NCBI GenBank assembly: GCA_017559045.1
Contig: JAFYTB010000229.1
Location: 1-24,617, forward strand
DNA: 24,617 nucleotides
Direction: 5' to 3'
Origin: Eggerthellaceae bacterium
GTDB lineage: Bacteria; Actinomycetota; Coriobacteriia; Coriobacteriales; Eggerthellaceae
Shown here one piece after another: positions 16,441 through 23,032 of the stretch (position 1 is its first letter; each line of letters starts with the position of its first letter). Made by a program: the position numbers and the translations under genes. The notes beneath the pieces are model-generated. The model saw nothing but the letters and a program-made list of their open reading frames with translations. It was not told the origin of the DNA and ran no database searches.

Positions 16441-17399
16441 TATCGTTTTATCGCGACTCGCAGTTTTGCGCTGCGTGCGCGGGGGTTTCTTTCGATCTCC
16501 TCGGGAGTGGGAAGTATCGGCTTGCGCGTTACGATATCGAGTACCGGCTTCTTGCCACACATGCACACGGGCAGATCGGGAGGACAATCACAGCGATTTG
16601 CAAAAGCTGCGAAGGTGTCCTTCACGATGCGATCCTCAAGCGAGTGATAGCTGATGACCGCGATACGTCCGCCAGGATTGAGCCATCGAACTGCAGCGTC
16701 GAGACCATCGCGAAGCACGGTGAGCTCCGAATTCACCTCGATGCGCAGGGCTTGGAACGTGCGCTTGGCAGGATGACCGCCGGCTCTACGAGCCGACGCG
16801 GGGATAGCTGCCTTGATGATCTCCACCAACTGCTCGCTCGTCTCGATGGTCTCCGTCTCGCGCGCCTTCACGATGAAGTCGGCGATGCGGCTTGCCCATT
16901 TCTCGTCTGAATAAGCTCGAATAATCCGGGTGAGATCTGCTGCGGTATAGGTTTCGATGATCTCTTGTGCGGTTAGGGTTTGTTTACCCGGATCCATCCG
17001 CATATCCAGCGGGCTGTTCTCCTTGAAGGAGAAGCCGCGCGACGGCGTGTCGATTTGAACAGAGGAAACTCCGAGATCGAACAGAATGGCGTCGATCCCA
17101 GGAACTTCGGCGGAAACCAGAAGCTCGTCCAAATCCCCAAAGTTGCCGCGCAGAAGCTCGAGGCGAGGACGCTTGCACACCGGGATCGCTTCGAGCGTGG
17201 AGGCCGAGGAGGCAAGTGCCACCTCGTCCTGGTCGATTCCGATGAGCGTACCTTCCTCCCCGAGCAACTTCGCGGCCTCTCGGGAATGTCCTGCAAAACC
17301 AAGCGTTGCGTCCACGAACGTATGGTGTGTTTGAAGTGCGAGTTGTTCGAGGCACTCGGTTAACAGAACAGGTATGTGATGCCGGTATTCGCTTGTCAT
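16440..17399 (-). CDS. rsmH: 16S rRNA (cytosine(1402)-N(4))-methyltransferase RsmH (MraW)
   Basis: RsmH methylates N4 of C1402 in the decoding site of 16S rRNA, using S-adenosylmethionine. The 319-residue protein has the SAM-binding DATLGFAGHS (30-39), FDLGVSS (107-113), RGFSF (121-125), PLDMRMD (130-136), and later YHSLEDR. Near the C-terminus a Cys-rich stretch (CDCPPDLPVCMC) is present as in many Gram-positive members. The start is ATG 17399, giving MTSEYRHHIPVLL, the usual N-terminus; the open frame extends upstream through mraZ but that part is a shadow. It starts 19 nt after mraZ. Confidence 0.97.
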   Translation of the reverse strand: MTSEYRHHIPVLLTECLEQLALQTHHTFVDATLGFAGHSREAAKLLGEEGTLIGIDQDEVALASSASTLEAIPVCKRPRLELLRGNFGDLDELLVSAEVPGIDAILFDLGVSSVQIDTPSRGFSFKENSPLDMRMDPGKQTLTAQEIIETYTAADLTRIIRAYSDEKWASRIADFIVKARETETIETSEQLVEIIKAAIPASARRAGGHPAKRTFQALRIEVNSELTVLRDGLDAAVRWLNPGGRIAVISYHSLEDRIVKDTFAAFANRCDCPPDLPVCMCGKKPVLDIVTRKPILPTPEEIERNPRARSAKLRVAIKR

Positions 17400-17418
17400 A
17401 GCGCTCACGTCTAACGGT

Positions 17419-17898
17419 CTAGCTGTAGAACAGCCCCAGGTCGATTTCGGCGTCGACCTGCTCGTAACGCTTCGCATCCCAGATCTCGAAGCGGCCGGTA
17501 TCGCCCACGATGACGACTTCCTTGTCAATGCCAGCTGCGGCGCGGATTTCCGCGGACAGGATGATACGACCGGAGGCGTCAACCTCGACGTCGTTTGCCC
17601 TTGCCTTCAGCTTGCTGCGAAGCCTGACATGCATGCGATCGGACTCCTTGTACTCGCCGAACTTGTCGACGAAAAGCTTATGGACCCAATCGTTGAAATC
17701 GGGGGTCTCGAATACGTAAACGCACTCGTCCTTAAGCTCCAAGGTAACCACGAGATCTTTGGAGAGAACTTTGCGGAACTTAGCGGGCAATGCAACACGG
17801 CCCTTGCTGTCGACCTTGAAGCGAAACACGCCGTTAAGATCAACCACATTACGCGGCTGAACGGCCTGCTGCACCTCCATTTCGACTTGTTCAGGCAA
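17419..17898 (-). CDS. mraZ: Transcriptional regulator MraZ
   Basis: MraZ is a DNA-binding protein that controls its own dcw operon. It has two SpoVT/AbrB-like halves, each with a DxxGR motif: DSKGRVALPAKFR (30-42) and DASGRIILSAEIR (107-119). The start is read as TTG 17898 because AAGGAG lies 5 nt upstream; the first ATG (17880) has no ribosome site. This gives 159 residues with an N-terminal extension of roughly 18 residues over the common form, in which DxKGR lies close to the start. It heads the dcw cluster and is preceded by a promoter embedded in decamer repeats that are likely its own binding sites. Confidence 0.96.
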   Translation of the reverse strand: MPEQVEMEVQQAVQPRNVVDLNGVFRFKVDSKGRVALPAKFRKVLSKDLVVTLELKDECVYVFETPDFNDWVHKLFVDKFGEYKESDRMHVRLRSKLKARANDVEVDASGRIILSAEIRAAAGIDKEVVIVGDTGRFEIWDAKRYEQVDAEIDLGLFYS

Positions 17899-17930
17899 TG
17901 ATGCTCCTTAGCTACGTCCTTAAGTTCGTA

Positions 17931-18000
17931 GCTGCATCTTACTGCACTTTGCCCCACTTCGCAACACATCGCGACACTTTATGGTCCATTTCGCCACGTA
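17931..18000 (-). promoter_or_regulatory. Array of phased decamer repeats: probable MraZ operator
   Basis: On the minus strand the segment divides into seven consecutive decamers: TACGTGGCGA, AATGGACCAT, AAAGTGTCGC, GATGTGTTGC, GAAGTGGGGC, AAAGTGCAGT and AAGATGCAGC. GTG occupies columns 4-6 in five of them, A fills column 2 in all, and GC often ends the unit. MraZ is known to bind direct repeats of AAAGTG/TGGG type spaced at 10 bp, so this is its likely operator. It covers the -35 to -10 region of mraZ. Confidence 0.8.
17936..17964 (-). promoter_or_regulatory. Promoter of the mraZ/dcw operon
   Basis: TTGCGA (17959-17964) and TAAGAT (17936-17941) are separated by exactly 17 nt on the minus strand, a good housekeeping sigma promoter. 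The predicted start is near 17929, giving a leader of about 30 nt. The leader contains GCTACG/CGTAGC arms just before the ribosome site. The MraZ repeats overlap both hexamers, which fits autorepression. Confidence 0.7.
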
Positions 18001-18077
18001 ATGGTCATATTTCCCAACGATCCGTTACGAGGCAAATCGCGAAGCGGCCGAGATAGGCCCCACAAGGCCCCACCCCG

Positions 18078-19007
18078 CTATGGTGGACCCGCCACCCCCG
18101 ATCTTGGGTGGGCCAGAAGGTACTCACTTCGCAGTCGACTGCGATCGATATGGGTGTAAATCTGGGTGGTGGAGATATCGGCATGACCGAGCAATTCCTG
18201 AATAACACGCAGGTCAGCGCCGCCTTCGAGCAAATGAGTGGCGAAAGAGTGACGCAGCGTATGAGGGTGCAAGTTCTCACAGCCTATGGAAAGGCCGGCA
18301 CGGGAAACGATCTTATGAATGCTCTGCCGAGAAAGACGTGATCCACGAACATTGAGGAAAACCGCAGGTGAAGCAGCCTGCGCACGAACAAAATCAGTTC
18401 GACCTTCCTCGAGATACTCCTCCAAGCAAAGAAGGGCGCTGCCCGAAATGGGGACGACGCGGTCCTTCTCACCCTTGCCCGTAACGCGCAGATAGCCTTC
18501 GGCTAGGAAAAGGTCAGCCATATCAAGGCCGCAAGCCTCGCTTACGCGCAGGCCGCAACCGTACAGCAATTCCAAGATGGCACGGTCACGCAGCTGCGTA
18601 GAAGTCGACGACGGCAGATCATCAAGAAGAGTGGAGACCTGCTCGATGCTCAAGACATCGGGCAATTTCTCGGGAATCTTGGGGAGAACCAACGCATCGG
18701 CAGGATTTCGACCCGTATAACCCTCAGAAACAATAAAGCGATGAAAACCCTTGATAGCCGACACACGGCGCTTGACGCTTGACGAAGCGTATCCTCGCTC
18801 GAATAGCTGAGCCTCGTAGTCAATGATGAGTGTACGGTCGACATCGTCGGGGGCAAACGCGCCTCGCTCGTCGAGAAACGCAAGGTAGTCAGCAAGGTCG
18901 CGCTCATAAGCCTCGATGGTGCGCGCCGCGCTTCCCCGCTCGATACGCAGGTGGGAGAGGTATTCGTCCGCCAAGCCTTGCAGCACGGCAACCACCAACC
19001 TTCCCAT
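18078..19007 (-). CDS. Tyrosine recombinase XerC/XerD-type
   Basis: This is a 309-residue site-specific recombinase of the integrase family. It has an N-terminal SAM-like core-binding domain (from YLSHLRIERG) and a catalytic domain. Catalytic residues are Arg154 (GCGLRVSEACGL), Lys178 (VTGKGEKDR), His249/Arg252 (HPHTLRH), His275 and Tyr284 (LLGHADISTTQIYTHI). The N-terminal and active-site wording resembles XerD a little more than XerC. It probably resolves chromosome dimers at dif and is the housekeeping enzyme: no att sites or phage genes are near. The start ATG 19007 gives the family's normal length; the open frame extends 15 codons upstream without better support. A possible extended -10 (TGGTACACT, 19036-19044) lies upstream. 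It precedes mraZ on the same strand. Confidence 0.93.
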   Translation of the reverse strand: MGRLVVAVLQGLADEYLSHLRIERGSAARTIEAYERDLADYLAFLDERGAFAPDDVDRTLIIDYEAQLFERGYASSSVKRRVSAIKGFHRFIVSEGYTGRNPADALVLPKIPEKLPDVLSIEQVSTLLDDLPSSTSTQLRDRAILELLYGCGLRVSEACGLDMADLFLAEGYLRVTGKGEKDRVVPISGSALLCLEEYLEEGRTDFVRAQAASPAVFLNVRGSRLSRQSIHKIVSRAGLSIGCENLHPHTLRHSFATHLLEGGADLRVIQELLGHADISTTQIYTHIDRSRLRSEYLLAHPRSGVAGPP

Positions 19008-19057
19008 TCGCCTTCCGCGCTCTTCAGCTCCCCGCAGTGTACCACGCGTCACTTTTC

Positions 19058-19462
19058 CTAAGACGCATGGCAGCGGTCGCGGGTCGCTCTCAGCAGCGTC
19101 TGCAAGCCATGATAGGAAGCTTCGAGAACCTCAAAGCGCTCGTGCACCGCATCAACGCCGGCGGTCGCAACCCAGTTTCCCGAGAACGCACGACTGAAAT
19201 CGGCATAACTTCGCAGAAAGCCCTCGATGACGTCGTTTCTGAGGACGGCATTTTCCACGTAATAGAGTCGCAGGGCCTGGTAAGACGAGTAGGACATCGA
19301 GAACTGCGTATGTACGGCGATCATCCCGAAGGCAACGCCGTCGCCTCGCTCTTCCAGTTCGGCCATATAGTGCGCAAGCTGGCTGAAGGAGAAAACCTCA
19401 AAGGCAAGCTGGCCCAACATCTCGCAGTGTCTGAGGATATCCCGATCCGACATCTCCCCCAT
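19058..19462 (-). CDS. Hypothetical protein, 134 residues, unrecognised
   Basis: I do not recognise this family. The protein looks soluble and mostly helical, with an acidic segment (AELEERGDG), aromatic-rich stretches (FEVFSFSQLAHY, SYSSYQALRLYY) and no signal peptide or clear membrane helix. The frame is open far upstream, but ATG 19462 is chosen because GGAGG lies 6 nt before it. A promoter TTGAAA-17-TACTAT also sits about 80 nt upstream, inside the longer open frame. It ends 50 nt before the xer gene on the same strand, so it may be co-transcribed with it. Function unknown. Confidence 0.7.
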   Translation of the reverse strand: MGEMSDRDILRHCEMLGQLAFEVFSFSQLAHYMAELEERGDGVAFGMIAVHTQFSMSYSSYQALRLYYVENAVLRNDVIEGFLRSYADFSRAFSGNWVATAGVDAVHERFEVLEASYHGLQTLLRATRDRCHAS

Positions 19463-19514
19463 CGCCCACCTCCGCGAATTGAGCAGCCGCGCGAAAGGGC
19501 GCAATAGCACCCCC

Positions 19515-19533
19515 ATCAGGCATAACGCCTGAT
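19515..19533 (-). promoter_or_regulatory. Perfect hairpin at predicted 5' end of the hypothetical gene's mRNA
   Basis: ATCAGGC-GTTAT-GCCTGAT (arms 19527-19533 and 19515-19521) starts one base after the predicted transcript start (~19534). It could be an operator or an mRNA 5' stabiliser; no U-tract follows. Confidence 0.5.
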
Positions 19534-19540
19534 TAAGGGC

Positions 19541-19569
19541 ATAGTACGAAGCGATAGGGCTCTTTTCAA
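19541..19569 (-). promoter_or_regulatory. Promoter of the 134-residue hypothetical gene
   Basis: TTGAAA (19564-19569) and TACTAT (19541-19546) are 17 nt apart on the minus strand, close to the sigma-70/SigA consensus. The leader to the ATG at 19462 would be about 72 nt. Confidence 0.6.
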
Positions 19570-19778
19570 CGCCGCCTATTTCAATGACGGGGAAATTGTA
19601 AGAACTGACAGATGGAAGCGGAGACAAAGAGCTTGATGGACCCAGAATGGCCCCAATCTGCCGCGTAAAAACAGAGCAGCCCCGCCTTGCGTCACCCAAA
19701 GGGCAACCCGCCCCCTGAAAATCATTTGTTAATTGCAATCTGACACGTGAAAAATCAGCCCAAAACGAAGCGCTTGGG

Positions 19779-19784
19779 TATAAT
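19779..19784 (+). promoter_or_regulatory. -10 box for the DUF1846 gene
   Basis: A perfect TATAAT lies about 59 nt before the ATG at 19843 on the plus strand. No convincing -35 hexamer is seen at the usual spacing, so it may need an activator or another contact. Confidence 0.5.
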
Positions 19785-19842
19785 TTTGAAGATACGCACA
19801 ATTGAGATCTGCGTGGATTTCGATGAGAGGAACTTAGAGCAT

Positions 19843-21324
19843 ATGCGAATCGGATTCGACAACGACAAGTACATCGAGCTGCAGGCTGCACATATTCGCA
19901 AGCGCATCGAAATGTTCGACGGCAAGCTGTACCTCGAGTTCGGCGGTAAGCTGTTCGACGACCACCATGCCTCGCGCGTGCTTCCCGGCTTCGAGCCCGA
20001 CTCGAAGATCCGCATGCTCAAGAGCCTTGTCGACGAAGTCGAGATCGTCATTGCCATCAACGCCAACGACATCGAGAAGAGCAAGATTCGCGGCGACCTT
20101 GGCATCACCTATGACGAGGACGTGCTGCGCCTCATGGACATCTTCCGCAGCATGGGCTTCATGGTGGGCAGCGTCGTGCTCACGCGCTACAACAACCAGC
20201 CCGCGGCCGACGCTTTCCGCAAGCGCCTGACCGCCATGGGCATCACGAGCTACCTGCATCAGTCTATTGCCGGATACCCCTACGACATCGACGGCATCGC
20301 CAGCGAAGAGGGCTTCGGCAAGAATGACTTCATCGAGACCAGCCGCCCGCTCGTCGTAGTCACGGCACCTGGCCCTGGCTCGGGCAAGATGGCAACCTGC
20401 CTTTCGCAGCTCTACCACGAGAACAAGCGTGGCGTGAAGGCTGGCTACGCCAAGTACGAGACCTTCCCCGTATGGAATCTCCCGCTGACGCATCCGGTGA
20501 ACATCGCCTACGAAGCCGCCACGGTTGACCTCGATGACGACAACATCATCGATCCCTTCCACCTGGAGGCCTACGGTATCACCACCACCAATTACAACCG
20601 CGACGTCGAAATCTTCCCCGTCCTGAAGAACATGATGGAGCGCATCCAGGGCGAAAGCCCTTACCAGTCCCCCACCGACATGGGCGTCAACATGGCGGGT
20701 CTGGCCATCATCGATGACGACGCATGCCGCGAAGCATCTCAGATGGAAATCATGCGCCGCTACTTCAAGACCGCTGTCGAGGTGAAGCGCACTGGCGATG
20801 GCGAGCGCAATCTGCAGAAGCTCGAGCTGCTGATGAAGAAGACGGGCGTCACCATGAACCTTTCGCCCGCACGCTCCGCCGCCCTTCTCAAGGAAGAGAC
20901 CACCGGAGCCCCGGCAGGCGCAATGGTTCTGCCCGATGGTCGTGTGGTTACCGGCAAGACCAGCAACCTGCTTGGTGCCGCATCGTCGCTTCTGATGAAT
21001 GCCCTCAAGGGCGTTTCCGGTGTGCCGGACGACGTTGACGTCATCAGCGATGAGGTCATCGAGCCCATCTGCCACCTGAAGACCGAGCACCTGAACAGCC
21101 AGAACCCGCGCCTTCACTCCGATGAGACGCTGCTCGCGCTTTCGGTCAGCTCCGTCACCAACCCGCTGGCTGAAAAGCTTATCGAGAACGTCGATAAGCT
21201 GCGCGGATGCGATGCCTTCTTCTCGGTCATCATCTCCTCGACCGACGAGAAGCTCTACAAAACCCGGGGCATCAATCTGTGCTGCGAGCCGAAGTACGAG
21301 CAGCACAGGTACTACCACAAGTAG
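19843..21324 (+). CDS. DUF1846 domain-containing protein
   Basis: This 493-residue protein belongs to the conserved DUF1846 (UPF0371) family, whose function is unknown to me. The N-terminus MRIGFDNDKYIELQ and the following KLYLEFGGKLFDDHHASRVLPGF are hallmarks of the family, and length is as expected. A P-loop-like TAPGPGSGKMATC (~174-186) follows a beta strand, with Met where Ser/Thr normally follows the Lys; it may bind a nucleotide or phosphate. No membrane segments. The start ATG 19843 has GAGAGGA 11 nt upstream; the frame is open for 32 codons before it, but those lack a ribosome site and do not look like the family. It is the only plus-strand gene and ends one base from the stop of the convergent flavoprotein gene. 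Confidence 0.93.
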   Translation: MRIGFDNDKYIELQAAHIRKRIEMFDGKLYLEFGGKLFDDHHASRVLPGFEPDSKIRMLKSLVDEVEIVIAINANDIEKSKIRGDLGITYDEDVLRLMDIFRSMGFMVGSVVLTRYNNQPAADAFRKRLTAMGITSYLHQSIAGYPYDIDGIASEEGFGKNDFIETSRPLVVVTAPGPGSGKMATCLSQLYHENKRGVKAGYAKYETFPVWNLPLTHPVNIAYEAATVDLDDDNIIDPFHLEAYGITTTNYNRDVEIFPVLKNMMERIQGESPYQSPTDMGVNMAGLAIIDDDACREASQMEIMRRYFKTAVEVKRTGDGERNLQKLELLMKKTGVTMNLSPARSAALLKEETTGAPAGAMVLPDGRVVTGKTSNLLGAASSLLMNALKGVSGVPDDVDVISDEVIEPICHLKTEHLNSQNPRLHSDETLLALSVSSVTNPLAEKLIENVDKLRGCDAFFSVIISSTDEKLYKTRGINLCCEPKYEQHRYYHK

Positions 21325-21325
21325 T

Positions 21326-23032
21326 CTAATCCACCAGCTCGGCGACAACGGCTTCGGCAACACGCAAGCCGTCAACAGCCGCACTGGTGATACCGCCCGC
21401 ATAGCCCGCACCTTCTCCGCAGGGATACAGACCCGTCGTCCACGAGGCAGAAGGATCAACCCCCGCGTGAGCCTGGAAGTTCTCGCCGCGAAGAATACGC
21501 ACCGGACTCGAGCTTCGAGCCTCAACGCCCGTCATCACAGCCTGCGGATGAGCAAAACCGGCCAGCTTGCGATCAAGCATCGACAGACCCTCCGCCATCG
21601 CATCCGTCACAAAGGAAGGCAGGCACTTGCGCAAGTCGCGCCATGCGACCCCACGCGGATACGTCGGCTTTACGAGCACGCTCGGGTTTCCGCTCGTCTT
21701 GGAGAGGAAATCACCAACCGTCTGAGCGGGAGCCGTATAGGGCGCACCCGCATCACCCTTTCGAGAAGAGCAGCCAAGCTCAAAAGCAGCTCGCTCGATT
21801 TCGCGCTGGAACGCCACGCCGGCAAGTACGTCATCACCGGGGAAATCCTCGGGCTCGATACCCACGAGCAGAGCGCTGTTGGCATTGCGGCCATCGCGCG
21901 CAAATCGGCTCATGCCGTTGACGCACACGCCGCCCTCTTCGCTAGCAGCGGCAACCACTTCGCCACCGGGGCACATGCAGAACGTGTAGACACCGCGACC
22001 TGACTTCGTGTGAACAGCCAACTTGTAGTCAGCAGCACCGAGCGCAGGATGGTTGGCAGCATCGCCATATTGCGCACGGTTCATAAGATCCTGCGGATGC
22101 TCAATACGCACGCCAACAGCAAAGGGCTTGCGCTGCATCTCGAAACCACTGCCGTGAATCATCTCGAAGGTATCGCGAGCAGAATGCCCGCATGCAAGAA
22201 TCACGCGGCTCGTCGGCACCTGGGAAAGCTCGCCCGTACGGAGATCGCGCAGCGTAACCCCACAAACGCACTTATCGGACCCATCGCCCTCAAGGCAGAT
22301 CTGCTCCATAAGCGTATTGAAGCGAACCTCGCCACCCGCCTCGATAATGGAAAGGCGAAGATTGCGCACAACATCAATCAGCTTGTCGGTTCCAATGTGC
22401 GGCTTCGCCTGCCAGAGAATCTCCTCAGGAGCACCAGCAGCCACGAACTCCTCGAGCACATGGCGAATATGCGGGCTCTTCGTGCCCGTATTCAGCTTTC
22501 CATCGGAGAAAGTTCCTGCACCGCCCTCGCCAAACTGAATGTTGGTGTTGACGTCAAGCGCACCACCCTCATCGAAGGCGGCAATGGCCTGAGCCCTCTC
22601 CTCAACACAGGAACCGCGTTCGACCACAAGCGGAGCCATGCCAGCGCGCGCGAGATACAGCGCGCAGAACAGACCCGCCGGGCCCGTGCCCACGACAACA
22701 GGACGGCGCTCCCCCGAGGCGACAAAGCGCTCCTGAGCATTCGGGATATCCAAACGAGGCGCATGCTTAGGCTCGGAAACGTTCACGCCCTTCATCGAAG
22801 ACAAGCCATCGAAGCCGGGCCACAAGGCGTCATCGACCTCAACCTCAAAGCTTGCAACAAAGTGCACGTTCGCCTTCTTGCGCGCATCGACACTTCGCTT
22901 GAGAAGACGGGCCGAGAGAATAGCCGCGGGTTTCATACCCATCGCGCGGGCGATCTCTTTATTACGCAAGCGCTCGCACTCGGGCAGTGCCGCATCAAGG
23001 GAAAGCGGCATATTCGAGACATGGACTAGCAC
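21326..23032 (-). CDS. FAD-dependent protein, COG2509-like
   Basis: This is a 568-residue uncharacterised flavoprotein. After an N-terminal domain with the pattern RLLKRSVDARKKANVHFVASFEVEV typical of COG2509 (split here: RLLKRSVDARKK at 42-53, then VHFVASFEVEV), it has the FAD-binding VVVGTGPAGLFCA (112-124). Later come NIQFGEGGAGTFSDGKLNT and the C-terminal GEGAGYAGGITSAAVDGLR. The substrate is unknown; a dehydrogenase or reductase role is inferred from the fold. The start is GTG 23032, supported by GGAGG 6 nt upstream inside the end of the preceding gene. The two genes overlap by 7 nt, so translation is probably coupled. The 3' end leaves one base before the convergent DUF1846 gene. Confidence 0.88.
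   Translation of the reverse strand: MLVHVSNMPLSLDAALPECERLRNKEIARAMGMKPAAILSARLLKRSVDARKKANVHFVASFEVEVDDALWPGFDGLSSMKGVNVSEPKHAPRLDIPNAQERFVASGERRPVVVGTGPAGLFCALYLARAGMAPLVVERGSCVEERAQAIAAFDEGGALDVNTNIQFGEGGAGTFSDGKLNTGTKSPHIRHVLEEFVAAGAPEEILWQAKPHIGTDKLIDVVRNLRLSIIEAGGEVRFNTLMEQICLEGDGSDKCVCGVTLRDLRTGELSQVPTSRVILACGHSARDTFEMIHGSGFEMQRKPFAVGVRIEHPQDLMNRAQYGDAANHPALGAADYKLAVHTKSGRGVYTFCMCPGGEVVAAASEEGGVCVNGMSRFARDGRNANSALLVGIEPEDFPGDDVLAGVAFQREIERAAFELGCSSRKGDAGAPYTAPAQTVGDFLSKTSGNPSVLVKPTYPRGVAWRDLRKCLPSFVTDAMAEGLSMLDRKLAGFAHPQAVMTGVEARSSSPVRILRGENFQAHAGVDPSASWTTGLYPCGEGAGYAGGITSAAVDGLRVAEAVVAELVD

Larger units (their letters stand above)
19463..19842. other. 380-bp gene-free region between divergent genes
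   Basis: The two flanking genes point away from each other. The stretch holds a minus-strand promoter and a 5' hairpin near the left end, a plus-strand TATAAT near the right end, and an 8-bp palindrome ATTGCAAT (19732-19739). The GC-rich part at about 19680-19730 can fold locally, but I could not assign it to an RNA family. Long open frames crossing it lack ribosome sites. Confidence 0.6.

Noticed and set aside
17400..17582. N-terminal extension of RsmH into mraZ
   Set aside because: The extension is a shadow of mraZ in another frame; MTSEYRHHIPVLL is the normal N-terminus.
18055..18074. Two copies of GGCCCCAC spaced 10 bp, just past the xer stop
   Set aside because: They look like MraZ-type TGGGG repeats, but there are only two, out of phase with the main array and with no promoter; probably chance.
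18078..19007. Xer-type recombinase as a sign of an integrated mobile element
   Set aside because: It has normal chromosomal XerC/D length, lies beside the dcw cluster, and no att repeats, phage or transposition genes are near.
19680..19735. Minus-strand stretch GGTGACGCAAGGCG resembling the core of a c-di-GMP-I riboswitch
   Set aside because: The other conserved arm and the receptor helices are not seen, and it lies upstream of the best promoter for the nearby gene. A covariance-model search would settle it.
19747..19842. In-frame upstream extension of the DUF1846 gene
   Set aside because: It overlaps the TATAAT box, has no ribosome site and does not resemble the family's N-terminus.
19463..19891. 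Upstream extension of the minus-strand hypothetical ORF to 277 residues
   Set aside because: The strong ribosome site and the promoter support the internal ATG at 19462; the upstream part is low in gene-like features and enters the divergent gene.
19834..21525. 563-codon minus-strand open frame opposite the DUF1846 gene
   Set aside because: It is the antisense of a well-recognised conserved gene and has Val/Asp/His-rich shadow composition.
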